A stretch of 64,000 bases of DNA, taken from Neocallimastix lanati (nom. inval.) (lineage: Eukaryota; Neocallimastigomycota; Neocallimastigomycetes; Neocallimastigales; Neocallimastigaceae). Below the pieces are notes generated by a model. The model did not search any database, was not told the DNA's origin, and saw only the letters and a list, made by a program, of their open reading frames with translations. Within the stretch, counting starts at the first letter, position 1; every line of letters begins with the position of its first letter. The stretch lies in contig JACVTC010000129.1 of the NCBI GenBank assembly GCA_016946835.1, positions 57,501 to 121,500 on the forward strand, in the 5' to 3' direction. Positions 26,237-42,144 of the stretch are shown here, piece by piece. The position numbers and the translations under genes were made by a program.

Positions 26237-28021
26237 TTAAACAATATATATATTTTTAATTTTATTTTTAATTTAAAATTATTTTATATATAATATACTA
26301 AAATATTATATTATATTATTATTATAATTATTATAATTATTATTATTATTATTGTTATTTTATTCATATATATTTAATTATTTAGAAAAACCACTTAAAG
26401 AATGGGAAATTGTTACTGATGTTATTACATCATGGGATATTCAATGTACAAAGAATGCTCTAATAATGAAAAAGTATAACTATTATGAATCACTAAAAGC
26501 AACGGTAATTTAAAAATATTATAATTACTATAATTTCTATTTTATATTCTATTTAAATATACATTAATAAATTATTTCAATAAAATTAACCCAAAAATAT
26601 AACTAATAAAAACAATATTATTATTATTTTCTCATTACTATCATCATCATCATCATTTATTATAATTTTATTATTGAATTATTATGATCATTATTAAAAT
26701 CAACAGAGTGCTGTTGGTAGATTCCCATCAATTCATGGTAAAATTTATATGGAAACAAAACCTGGAAAATATAATAAAAAAGAATTTGAATTAAGACCAA
26801 ACGGTTTATATTATTATAAAAAGAAGTCATCACAAGAAACCTTACTTGTTAATCTTAATAATTATGATGTTTATACTTTATTAGTAAAAATTCCAAATGC
26901 CCCAACAGATTTCGCATTTGCAATCAAATCCACTGACCCAATTCAAATCTTTGAAGATAAAAAGAAATATATATATTATTTATATGCTGAAGATATAAAT
27001 TCACTTTTTGACTGGGTAATGTCCATAAGACAAGGAAAGGTAAAAATTAATAAAATTAAAATAAAAAAAATGAAAAATAAAAAAATGAAATATAAAAAAA
27101 TGAAATATTAAAAAAAATGAAATATAAAAAAATGAAATATTAAAAAAAATGAAATATAAAATAATAAAATATAAAAATAAAAATTTTTTTAAAACAAATT
27201 TTCTTAAAAATAAATAAATATATATTAGTATAAATTTTTAATATTTTTATTATAAAAATTATTAATTATTAATTATTAATTATTAATTATAAATTATTTA
27301 TATATATTATTATTTTAATTTTATTTAATAAATATATAAATAATAAATATGTACGTATATTAAATAGACTGAAAAATATGTATTAGAACAACATGAAAGA
27401 GAAATTAATAGTCCAACAATTATAGCACGTTCACCGACAGGACTTGTTCAAAAACAATCGTATAGAACTCAACCTGTAAGAATTAAAATATTTTATCTAA
27501 ATAAATTATTGAAATTAATATATTAAATTTTTTCTTTATATATATAATTAAATAAACTTATTAAATTAAATAATTATTTATAGGCCCTTTATGAAGAAAA
27601 ACATAGAATTAAGAGTTTAGAAGCTCAAAAAAGTAGAAAATATCAAAAAGAAGGTAATGGACCATTAGTTCAAATTGATGCTATAAAAACTAAACCGGCA
27701 TCTCGCAGTAAATCATTATCTTCAAGGAAAAATACTGGGGCTTCAGGACTTAAACCATCAGGTAGTCGTAGTAGTAGAAAAGATCAGAATGGACCACTTA
27801 TTAGTTTTGATGGTGTTCAATCTTCAAGTTCTGTTAGAAAAGGATCTCAAAGTGCTGGTCAAGCCCCTCTCTCTAGTTCTTCAAGACGTGGACCAAAGCC
27901 ATTAGTTGATATAAGTGATGCTAAAAACTGCCACTATTGTGGTTGTAGTGAAAATAAATATGATCCTTGGAAACAAAATGTATGTGCAAATTGTCATCAT
28001 GATCATAGAGCCTATCAATAA
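23914..28021 (+). CDS. RA-PH domain adaptor (MRL/Grb7-like) with Ser/Arg/Asp-rich N terminus and C-terminal Cys/His motif
   Basis: Eight exons join in frame (884 aa): 23914-23932, 24114-25516, 25764-25835, 25985-26147, 26386-26504, 26707-27039, 27368-27475, 27584-28021. The Met at 23914 is chosen because the 19-nt first exon splices in phase 1 to give MSNLNL-DSILKEISNM, like the short N-terminal helix of RIAM/lamellipodin-type proteins. Residues about 30-475 are disordered: SR/SK repeats, Asp runs, Pro-Ser sites. Residues about 499-592 form a Ras-association domain (TTRIYIGDATTYESVML ... DSPEWTLFELCNDYGVE). Residues about 600-703 form a PH domain ending FDWVMSIRQGK, whose Trp is the usual C-terminal-helix Trp. 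The RA-PH order links Ras-type GTPases and phosphoinositides to actin in known relatives. The tail has three GPLV..D-like motifs and ends with Cys855-His-Tyr-Cys-Gly-Cys and CANCHHDH, probably zinc binding. The MRL link is inferred from architecture. Confidence 0.88.
26151..26220. repeat. C-rich run followed by A-run of more than 50 at an intron donor
   Basis: Just after the donor GTAAGTA of intron 4 of the RA-PH gene there is a C-run interrupted by one T. It is followed directly by about 53 A and then a TA tract. C-runs are rare elsewhere in the window. Confidence 0.9.
27045..27175. repeat. Tandem AAAAAATGAAATAT repeats in an intron
   Basis: About seven copies of an AAAAAATGAAATATAA-type unit of 15-19 bp start right after the donor of intron 6 of the RA-PH gene. 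They are simple-sequence DNA, not coding. Confidence 0.75.
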
Positions 28022-29899
<1,878 letters not shown>

Positions 29900-32711
29900 T
29901 TATATTATTAGACAATCTTTTTTTAATGGTAACATTGATTTTATTTGTTTTAATCTTTTAAATAAGTTTATAATGATAATTCTTTTTCTAAGCTTATATT
30001 GAATTTCTTCTGTTTCTTTCTTTTTTCTATTAAATCTTTTATGACACTGGTAAAAGAATTTCAATATTTTTCCTGCTTCATAAATTCTTCTTTCATACGA
30101 TTTTTCAAACCAACATTTTGATTTTAATAAATTTTTCTTGGTTCCAATGCCATCTTTATAGCACATTCCAACCTCAAATTGTGCTAATTCAAAACCTAAA
30201 GATGCTGAAAATACAAACCATCTAAAAGCTTCATTAAGATTTTTTTTTACCCCATTTAATCCTAATTTTTTTTGTATTCCAAGTATATACATGTCTGATG
30301 ACATAACTTTTGCTTCTGCTTCTTTTCCAAACCACCAATCCTTTTTATTTTTAAATCTTTCATCCTAATGAAAAAAAAAAAAATTTTTTTTTTTATTTTT
30401 ATTTTCAAATATAATTATATATTTAAAATATTAGTATATAAATGTAAATATTATTTATAGTTATTTTTTTATAATAAAAATAAATAAAGAAATGGTAAAT
30501 AAATAAATATTAAATAATATAATATAGTAATATACCTTACTATTCAGATATGAGTTTTCTATTTGATTAATTGTGTCCATACTTGGTAATTGATAATTAT
30601 GTTTTATTGTGATGCTTTTAAATATTTTTATTGCTTTTTTATAATTAATAGAGGTACCAATACCATACCAATAGCACCATCCAAGAATCTCTTTAGCAGG
30701 AATATGATCTTCACGAGCTGCTCCTTTATACCATTTAAATGCTAGTTTTTCATTTCTTTCTACACCAATACCATTTTGATAACACCATCCAATATGTGTT
30801 TTCGAAAATAAATTATGCTTGCTAATGGCTTTTTTATACCATTTTACGGCAAGAATTTCGTTTTTTTCAACTCCACAACCTTCTTGATAGCACCATGCTA
30901 AATTATTTTGAGAACATGAAAAACCTTGACATGCTGCTTTTAAAAACCAATAAAACGATTTTTTAGGATCTTTCACCCACCATCCTAAATTATTTTGTGC
31001 ATTTCCATGACCTTTCTCTGCTGCTTTTGTTAACCATTTAATTCCCTTTTCATATTGTTCATTATCTTCATTACCATCAAGGTAACATCTTCCTAAATTA
31101 TTCATGGCATCTAAATTGTTTAATTTTGCTGCTTTTTTATACCTTTTATTTATTCAATATAATAATTTCAACAATAATTTTAACAATAATTTTGATAATA
31201 ATTTTGACAATAATTTTAATAATTATTTTAATTTATAATAATAATATATGTAGTTTATGTAGTGTAATTCGTATTTATTATAATATATATATATATATAA
31301 GAAAATAAATTTAAATAAATAATTTATATAATTTAATATATAAAATATTGAATAATTAAAATATACAATATATAAATGTTAAAAAATTATTATATTTTTA
31401 TTTATTTTTATTAAAATGTTATTTTATTTTTTATTTATTTATTTTTTTTTATCATCTTAATAAAAGAATGGTTTAATTTATTTACCAATATATTGCTTCA
31501 TCTTTTTTATCCTCGGATTCATATAACCATCCGAGAAGATATTGCCCTTTATCAAATTCTTGTTGAGCTGACATATATACCCAATATCTTGCTTTATCCA
31601 TATCTACTGGAACACCAAAGCCTCTCTGATAACATTTTCCTAAATGATAGGACGCTAAGCCATAACCATTATCTCCTGCAATTCTATACCAATAAACTGC
31701 TTGCTTATAATTCAATGGTATTCCTATGCCTTCTTCAAAACATAAACCAAAATAATATTGACCTTCTGGGTATCCATTTTCTGCTGAACGTCTGTAACAC
31801 ATTACTGATTCTTTCTTTTTGTTTTATTAAATTTAAAAAATAATATTAATAAAATATTAAAAAAAAAAAAAAAAAAAAAAGTTATAAAATATAATATTAA
31901 TATCGTAGATAGATTAAAGTAATATTCATATATTTTCTTTTCTATATATATATATATATTAATAATTTCAACAATATCATAATATAAATACCAGACTCTT
32001 TTTTAAAATATATTCTATTATTAATTCATTTGTTTTTTTATTCATTAAAACTAATTTAATTCCTTTTCTAAAAAAATGGCCCAACATACATTGAGCAAAA
32101 GGATTATTTTGATGAGCTGATTTTAAACACCACCTATAAGAAGCTAATTCATTATATACTTTTACTATTGAACATAAATTACATATATTATCACAATAGT
32201 CGAGATCATTAATGGTGGAATTTAGAGTATCGTTATTTATATTTAAATTGCTATCATTACTATCATTTATATTAAGATTACTCATAGAATTTATTACATT
32301 ATTTGTGATATTATTTATTTTATTCTCTATATTTTTATTCAAGGAAATATTATTATTTTTAATGCATAAGCATGAATTCTTATATACTTCATCATTTTCA
32401 TCATCATCAAAATAATCATATTTTAAATTATGAAAATCAATATTATTGTAGTTTATATCTTTTAATTTTTCTAAATAATACTTTTGACATTTACATTGTA
32501 ATTCTGGTATCTGTTTTAAATATTCTAAAGTATCACTTATAAGGGTATTGTTATAGTACAATCTTGCGAGTGTATATTGAGCATTTGATGCATGTCGTAT
32601 TTCCGCAGTATTTTTTAAATATTTGATAATTTTTTCTATTACACATTCTTTTCCAACTTCTTTGTCATTTATATAATATGAATTATCAATATGATCTATT
32701 TTTAGTGACAT
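29900..32711 (-). CDS. Sel1-like repeat protein
   Basis: Four exons join in frame (706 aa): 32711-31992, 31814-31486, 31142-30536 and 30364-29900, with GT...AG introns in phases 0, 2 and 0. The Met at 32711 opens a Lys/Asp/Asn-rich region of about 200 residues with few Sel1 features. At least ten Sel1-like repeats (alpha/alpha solenoid, about 36 residues each) follow. Examples are YFGLCFEEGIGIPLNYKQA, HLGKCYQRGFGVPVDMDKA, NLAWCYQEGCGVEKNEILA and EVGMCYKDGIGTKKNL. All show the LG..Y..G.GV..D..KA..WY.KAA pattern. The last 60 residues are basic and Ile-rich (KKKETEEIQYKLRKR). Sel1 solenoids are scaffolds, for example in ERAD (Hrd3/SEL1L) or chitin synthase regulation (Skt5). This protein has no signal peptide or transmembrane segment, so an ERAD role is unlikely. 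A cytosolic scaffold is the inference. It is convergent with the RA-PH gene. Confidence 0.93.
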
Positions 32712-34599
32712 ATTTTTTTTATTATAAAAATTATTATTTTATAAAATTTTATAAATATTTTTATTTTTCACTTAAAAAAAATTTTTTTTTTATAAATATT
32801 TAATTATTTAACTTAACATAAATACTAATTTATAAACATATTTATAATTTATTATAAATTTACCAAATAAAAGTTAATATTAGAAAAAAAAAAAAAATAA
32901 AATTAAAAATTTATAAAACTGCTATTAACAAATAATTTTATATATATTATACTCTAAAAAATAGAGTGAAAAATTAAAATTTTTAAATATAAATATTAAA
33001 AAATTAAATATTAATTAATTTTATTAAATTATGATTATATTATTTAATTAAGATTATATTTTATAATATTTATAAAATTTTTAAAATATATAAAAATTAT
33101 TTAATTTAAAGTTTATTTTATTATTATTTTTTTTTAATAAATTCGATATTTAAACTTTAATTTTTTTTTTTTTTTTTTTTAACAATTTTTAATAATTTAT
33201 ATTATTATTATTGATTAAATAATTATTAATATAAGTAAATAAATATAATATTTTTTTTAAATATTATATTAACAAAGGATGAAGAATTAGAAAAAATTGT
33301 AATAATAATATAAATATAATATATTCAAAAACATTTAAAGTGTTTTTATTTATATATATCTAAATAATTAATACATATATGAATTTAATAAAAAAGAACA
33401 ATTGAAAAAAAAAAAAAATACTTTTTATATACGTAATTATATAAAATGTTTATTTAAAAGTATTCAAATTCAAATAATTTTTAAAAAAAGTTTATTTAAT
33501 TATATTAATAAACTTAGCTATTCATTATTAAAATATTTTTTTTTTAAATAATTATTATATATCGTTATTAGATTCACTAGAAAACTAAATAATTTAATTG
33601 CTTTAAATTATTTATTGTAATAAGTAATTAATCCATAAATTTATTTTAAACTTTAACTAAAATAATTTATTATTTATTACATTAAAGTCATTAAACTTTG
33701 CAATAAACTTTTGAATTATACATATATTTTTAAATGAAATTATAATTCATTAATGGTTTTTTTTTTTTATAATAATTTATATTTAGGTATTTATATGACC
33801 AAACAATATATTATGCTTTGTCATACACACATACATATTTTATAAATTATAATTTAAATAAGATATATATTTATTTTCAAAAAATAAACTTTCCTAATTG
33901 TATATAATGTGAAATATCTTAATAAAATAAAAAATATATATATATATATATATAAATATTAATTTTTTTTTTTTTTTTTTTTGATGATAATTTAAACATA
34001 AAGTTATTATAAATGCATAAAAAAGAAAATTTATATAAAGTTTTGTAGATTGAAAATGATTTAAAAAAAAAAATATTTTTTTTCGAAAATCTCGAAGTAT
34101 ATCACTTATTTTTAATTATAATAACAAAATTGATAAACAATTAATAGATAATTATTAAGAATTAAATAAATAAGTGAATAATTAATATATTTATTAATAA
34201 TTATTAATAAATATATTAATAGATGAAAATAAAAACAAAGATAATAATAATAATAATAAAGTATTAGTAATTATATAAAAAAAATTATAAACTATTAAAT
34301 ATATTAATAAAATAAAAAAGCATATGGTAAGTACTTTAAAACGAATAATTATTAACCTTAGTTTATAAAGATATACTATATATAAAGAAAATAAATAAAT
34401 TTAATTGATATTTATCTTGAAACAAATCGATTTATCTAAAAGTAAAAAACATCTCAGTAACTGACTTTTTTTCTTAATAAAATTAAATAATGATATTTTT
34501 ATAATTTTAATAAATATATATAAGTTAAAAGTCTGTTTATTAAGAAAAACATTTGAATTTTTTTTTAATATAATCTATATTTGTATGTATTAATAATTT

Positions 34600-34662
<63 letters not shown>

Positions 34663-35680
34663 GGAAAACCATTTATATACACTTTTTTTTTGAACTGATT
34701 TAAATTGATATAAATCTTTTGAATTTTTTCAATTTCAATAATAATTGACTAATTTGAATATGTCAAAAATATTTGAATAAACTATATCATTTTAAGTTTA
34801 CTTAGAAAAAACAAGTTTTAAATTACTTTCTTAATTAGTTGGAAAAAAATCTTAATAAATTTTTATTTTAAATTTTTTTTTTTTACTAAATTTTAATAAT
34901 GGTAATTATAATTAATAATTAATTATAAAATTTTAATTATATTTTAGAAGTAATCTTATTAGTGATAGTTCCAATAAAATTTATAATATATTGTATTAAT
35001 TTAATCCATAAAAGAATAGACAAGTGAAAAGTATTAAAAAATAATGAAATATACTTTAATAATCTTTTTGAAAATGTATTATATAATATATGTAATTAAC
35101 ATGTAATTATTTAAATTTAAGTTTATATATTCTTAAATATTTATAATTTATTGTATTACATTTAGGTATTTATAATTAATCTTTTTTTTTTTTTTTTTTT
35201 TTATTATATTTAAAAATTTTTTTAAAGGAATTCATTTTTTTAATATTTAATTATTTTTAATATAAAATAAAGTTAAGATATTTTACTTTATTATATAATA
35301 TATAATTATTAATTCAAATAAGAGAAATGAATATTAAAATTAATATAAAGAAATTAACTATACAATAGAAATAATTATTTGATATATAATTAAATATGTG
35401 TATATTAAATATAAAATAATTATATATATTTTATATATTATTAATATAATATATAAAATATAATTATAATTATATTTAATAATAAAATTTTTATATCTTT
35501 TTTTTTCAGAAAAGGAAACAATTTTATTTCCTTCTTTTTTTGTTCTTTTTTTTTTTTTTCTTTCAAAATTTATTAAAAAAAATAAAAATAAAAAAAAAAA
35601 AATAATAATAATTTCTTAGTTTTAATTTGAAATTTTAGTTTATTATTTTTTAAAAAAGCTGTTTATATTCTAAAAAATCT

Positions 35681-35712
<32 letters not shown>

Positions 35713-36107
35713 CAACAATTATAATAATAAAATTATATTAAATTTTATTAGCAAGAATATAAAAAAATAGTAGTTTTTTTTTTTATAATATTTTATATAA
35801 AATAATATAATAATCTATTACGCTTTTGACACAAAGATTCCTTCTTATTATCACAATAACCGAAATAATTAAATTCGCATTCACATACTTTTTAAAACTT
35901 AACAAATTATTTCATTTAAAAAAAAAATAATAATAATTATATAAATATAGACATAATTCTATATAAAGAAAAATAATTGAAAATTTATATAAATTTCTAT
36001 AAAAACTTTCAAAAATATCAAAATAATTGAAATAAGAAAAAAAATAAGAGCATAAAATAATAAAATACAAATTTTATACATTTTAAAATATATTTAAAAT
36101 AATAAAC
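32712..36107. other. Divergent intergenic region, AT-rich, no gene seen
   Basis: About 3.4 kb lies between the divergently transcribed Sel1 and HECT genes and must contain both promoters. It contains homopolymers (for example A-run 34602-34634 followed by (TA)n to about 34662, and T-runs at 33160-33180 and 35181-35202) and ATA/AAT repeats. No open frame with splice support is seen. Confidence 0.7.
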
Positions 36108-39100
36108 ATGAAAAAGGCTGAAAATAAAACAATAAATGATTATGTTCCAAAGACCAATGATCAATATATTCAAAATTCTAATAACAAAATCTATGATAAA
36201 CCTTTTATATTTCAACAAAGTGAATTAAATAATAATGATAAAACATCGGCAAGCCCTTCATCATCTTTTGTACCACAATTGTCATATATAAAAGCAATTG
36301 AAAGAGCGCGTTCACCAGCTTTAAAAGCAGCATTATCTGATCCAACTTTAAATGGTGTATTGAAATCAATTCCTTCTAGAAAAGCATATAATTTTTCAGA
36401 AACATCACAAGCAAGACTTAGATTTGAAAACAACGTTAGAAGGTACAATATAAAACAATATAAAATAGTCTTTTAGAATTTATTTTTAAAAATTCATTGG
36501 AATTGTAGTATATTTTTAAATGAATATATAATTAAAAGTTAGATAAATATATTATTTACAATATACTTATAATTCTATAATAAAAATTCATATTATTTAT
36601 TAAATAATTTTATTATATCCATATTAATTTTATAGAAAAAAAAAAAAATAAATTAAACAACATCCATTTTAATAAATTTACGTATTTTTTTTTTAATCAT
36701 AATATAGATATTACTATCAATTAACCGTGGGTTGTGGAGACAAGCATTGTAATAATAAATTATGTGCTTCATCAAAATGTAAGTATTGTTATTTTATACT
36801 AAATATTTATTAATATTTGTTATAATTTTTATTAATTTTTATTTATTTGTGTTTACATAAAAAATTGTAATATTAATATAAAAATAAAATAAAAAAAAAT
36901 ATACAAAAAAGTAAAAATTGTTATTCCACCAAATGCCTGTGCCATAATGGCTGTACAACTTGCTTCAAGATCTAAACATCAATTTTGTCCAAGATGTCCA
37001 ACTGAACCGAATATCGCATTACCTAATAATATACTTAAAACAGGAACACCTAATTCACTATCAAATTTCAATTCGAAAAATAGTTCCACTTTATCGATGA
37101 GTTCAAGTAAATTTATTTAATAAATAACATTTTTCTTCTTGAAATTTAGCTTTATATATTAAAATATAATTATTTTTTTTATTAATAAAAATATATATAT
37201 TTTATACTATATATTAAAAAAAAAAATTCTATTTACTGTTAAATAAATTATAAAATAAATTCTTAAAAGCTGCTCCTCAGGATAATTTAAAAAAGAAAAA
37301 TAAAGAAGAAATGAGTGATAATAATAATAATTTATATAATGATCATTCTGAACAAATAAATAATAATTTGTCATTGAATGGACATGGATCATTTATTAGT
37401 TCATTTTTAGCATCATCACCATTTTCATCTCTTAAGCATCATCCAGTAAATAGTAGCAGTTGTATTGATTTAGCTAGTATGAATAAAGACAGAAGTAATC
37501 AAAGATTAGCTACAATGACTTTAAGTAGTAGTGAAAGTGGAAGTAGTGATGATGTAAGCAATGAAGACTCAATTAAAAACGAAAAACTTATTGATAAGGA
37601 TGTATATGAATTAAATAATAAATCAAATCGTTTCGATTCATCTACAGAAAAATATTATCAGCCATTAAATGATACTAAACAATATAATTCACAACTTTCA
37701 AGATTGAAGCAAGAAAATTCTTCAAATATGTATAGAACAAAATCTTTACAAGATCTTCCAAGTTTAAGTTCTGCCACTGGTAATTATAGTATTCATAGAA
37801 TTCAATAAAAATAATAATAACTATATTAAAAATTTATATAAATATATATTTAAAATTTAATAAAATTATAATTATTATTAAACAATGTAATAAATTAAAA
37901 TAATAATGAATATTATAATTTTATTTTTACTGCTGTATAAAATAAATTAATTAACAGATAACTTCTCAAAGTTTAAATATAAGTCATTTATGTCACCATC
38001 TCCATCTTTTTCTTCATTACAGGTTTTAGCAAGTGATGATACATATGGTCAAGAAGTTGAAATTGATGAATACCCTGATGAACCACAATTTGCTCTTTCA
38101 TATTTGACTTTACCACTATTAAAACAAGCTATAGCAACATATATAAAGACTGACATAAATAGTTCAATACAACCTTCAACATCAAATGCTAAATTAGAAA
38201 AAGATGAATCATCATCATCTCTTAATGAAAGTCTAGATAATATGTCTTTAAATGAAAATGAAATAGAAAAGGACAATCAATCATGCAGTTCTAGTGAATC
38301 ATTAACAGCAAAAATATCATTAATGGGAACAAAAAATGATCCAAGTTTCATTATTTCAACAATAAAATCTGTATTTTCAAGCAATGAAGCATTAAATAAG
38401 AGTTTCTTAGTATGTATAGAGTTTTGAAAAATACGAAATATAATATAATATTTTATTATAATTTAATATTGATTTTAATTGATATTAATTGTAATTATTA
38501 TATATTTAATTAAAATAGTTGAAACCATTTAAAAGTTCAAATGAAAATACTTCAGGTATATATTCATTAATTTATATATTTTATATAATTTTTTTTTTTT
38601 TTCTCTTTTTATATTTATTCAATAATTTAATCATCCTCATTTTTAAATATATATATATATTTTTCCTTTTCTTGATTTTAATTTTTTTTAAAATAATTAT
38701 TAGGTTTGGATATTGAAGCTATTGAAGAATCATACAATTTAATATTAAATTTAGTAAGTTTATAAAATTTTTTATTTTTTTATTTATTTATTTATTTTTA
38801 TTTTTATTTATAATTATATTTTATTATATTTATTTCATTCTGTACTTAATATTTATGTTCTACTATTTATTTTATTTTATTCAATACTTTATATTTTTAT
38901 TCTACTGTTTATTTTATTTTATTCAATCTATACTTTTAATATTTATATTTTACTAATGATTTTATTTTATTATTTTATTTTTATTTATTTATTTTATATT
39001 TTATTTTATTTTTATTAAAATATTAATATCAATAAATTCTATAAAAATAATTATTAAAATCAGAAACCAAAAGAATTATTTGTTCGTACATTGGCAAATG

Positions 39101-40185
39101 CTATTGAAATTTTGTTGGCAAAATTAACATTGAATATTAGAGCTTATCAAAATGGATCCCCTGAAAACTTAAGATTACTAATTATTCTTTGCAAGGTAAA
39201 TAATATTAAGACTATAAAAAATTAAAATAATATGTTTAAATATAATAAAATAATACAATAAAAAAAAAAAAAAAAAAAAAAAAAAAAGAAAAAAAACATT
39301 AATAATGATACTAATAATAATGATGATAAAAAAAATTATTATTTTTATTTATTTATTTATTTTATTTTATTTTATTTTTTATTTTTTATTTATAAAAAAA
39401 TTATGTTATATATTAATTAGAATCCACTTCTTAAAAACCCACAATATCATGAACAATTATTAAGAAAACTCTGTATAATAATAAGTCATTTAAAAAATAA
39501 ATCAAAAAATATAATGATCAAATGGTTTTCGGAGTAAGTTCTAATGCTTAATAAATATGAAATTATAGTTTACTATTATATATATATATATATATAATAG
39601 TGATTGTAATACTAATTGTTTTGTATAATTATATATTTTTTATATAAATTTATTTATTTATTTAACATAAATTATTAATTAATAATAACAATAATAAAAG
39701 ATTTAAACATGATCCTTTTGAGGAATTAGTTGGAAATATTCAACAATATATTGTTAGTCATTTTGCTGTATCACCAAGTTCCAAAGATCCAATTGTATCA
39801 GCTATTAAAGTTCTTCAACTTTATGTAAGCTTAAAATTTTAAATTTATATTACTTGAAATTAGATTAATATTTATTATTTAATAATTTAATTTATTTAAA
39901 AAAAAAAAATTAAAAAATAAAAATAAAAAATAGATATTGCAAATGAATTAGCAAAACCAAATCAAATTGTACCAATTGATAGATTCTATAATGATACTAT
40001 TGCTAAAAGATTAAACTTTAAAGATGAATATAAAAATTGGAAAAAGCTTATTGATACCAAGTAAATATATATATATATAATTATATAATTATAATTATTA
40101 TTATAAAAAAAAAAAAATCAATAAATTGATAATTAAAATAATTTTATTAACCCCCTACCAAATATAAAAACTTATTTTTAATATT

Positions 40186-40221
<36 letters not shown>

Positions 40222-41341
40222 TTTTTATAATTATTATTAATTTTAGAAAATATGATGAATTTTCTTATTTCAAATACCCTCTTTTGTTTAATCCAGTATC
40301 TAAAACTCGTATACTTCATATTGATGCAATGGTACAAATGTCCCAAGAGTTTGAAGATGCTTTTGTTAATCATGCTTTAGTTATTCATGCACAACACTTT
40401 TACAAGATTCATCTTCAATATCAAATTTAGAAGATAATTTAAAGGATGTAACATGTCCATATCTTGTATTAGAAGTAAGACGTGCTCATTTAGTAGAAGA
40501 TGTCTTAAATCAAGTAAGAATCATAATATTATTAATATAAATTTTACAAAAAATATATATTTTATTTTATTTACGTAATAATTATTTGTTATTTTTTTAA
40601 ATATATATATTATTCATATGCTTTTTAAAATAAAAACTTTATTTCTTTTACTGTAAATTTAGATTTCTAAAAAGAAAAAGATTTAAAGAAGCCATTAAAG
40701 GTTAAATTTGTTGGAGGTGGTGAAGAAGGTATGGATCAAGGTGGTGTTCAAAAAGAATTTTTCCAAATTATTACAGCTCAATTATTAGATCAACAATATG
40801 GTATGTTTACTTATGATACTGAAACTAGATATTCTTGGATTAATGGTGCATCACTTGAGTCTGAAAAACACTTTGAATTAGTTGGTATTGTTATTGGTTT
40901 AGCACTTTACAATGGTGTTATACTTGCTGTTAATTTCCCTAGATTAATGTATAAACGTCTTTTAGATGAAGAACCAACACTTGAAGATATAAAATTAGCT
41001 TTCCCAGCTCTAGGGAAAGGTTTGGAACAAATGTTAAATTGGACTGATGGTGATGTTGGTGATATCTTTATGAGATCATTCCAAATATCATATGAAGTCT
41101 ATGGTCAAGTTAAAACATATAATCTTGTAGAAAATGGTGAAAATATTTTAGTTACTAATGAAAATAGAGAAGGTAAGGCAAAATAAAGCAAAAAAAATAA
41201 AAAAATAAAAATAAATAAATAAATAATTATAATAATAATAATAATAAATAAAAAATAATAATAATTATTAAAATAATTTTAATGATAATAACAATAATAA
41301 TAATAATCATAATAATAATTAATTTTTTTTTCTTTTTTTAC

Positions 41342-41372
<31 letters not shown>

Positions 41373-41801
41373 ATAAAATATAGAATTTGTAAAATTATAT
41401 ATTCATCATCTTGTTATTGATTCGATAAAACGTCAATTTACTGCTTTCCGTCGTGGTTTTTACAAGGTTTGTGGTGGCTATGCCTTAAAGATGTGCCGTG
41501 CAGAGGAATTAGAACTTTTGATTTCTGGTAGTGTTGAATTAGATTATGAAGAATTAGAAAAAGCTACAGAGTATGATGATGGTTATAGCAAAGATCATAT
41601 TGTTATAAAGTAAGTTCATTTTTATAATATATAAAATTTTATGAATATTTATTTTAAATATATAAAATGCTTTTAAAAATATTTATATATATATTTTTTT
41701 TTATTAATAAATTAATGAATAAATAATATATTTTTATTAATATATATATATAAAAAAAAATTTTTAATATATTTTATTTCTATTTCTATTTTTTTTTATT
41801 T

Positions 41802-41834
<33 letters not shown>

Positions 41835-42110
41835 CAAGGAACTTCTGGGAAATTGTTCATGCAATGACTTATGACCAAAAGAAGAAATTATTAATGTTTG
41901 TCACAGCTAGTGATCGTGTACCACTTAAAGGTCTTGGTAATTTAACTTTTGTTATTCAAAGAAATGGACCAGATACTGATAGGTAAATTTAAAATATATA
42001 ATTTTATTTAAGATATAATTTTTATTAAATAATAAATATTATTTATATTATAATGTTATAACTGAATGATTAATAACAAAATAACTTTTTTTTTTTTTAA
42101 AAAAAAAAAA

Positions 42111-42144
<34 letters not shown>

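Noticed and set aside
36212-36448. Minus-strand frame over HECT exon 1
   Set aside because: Antisense shadow of a real exon that splices in phase to the AZUL exon.
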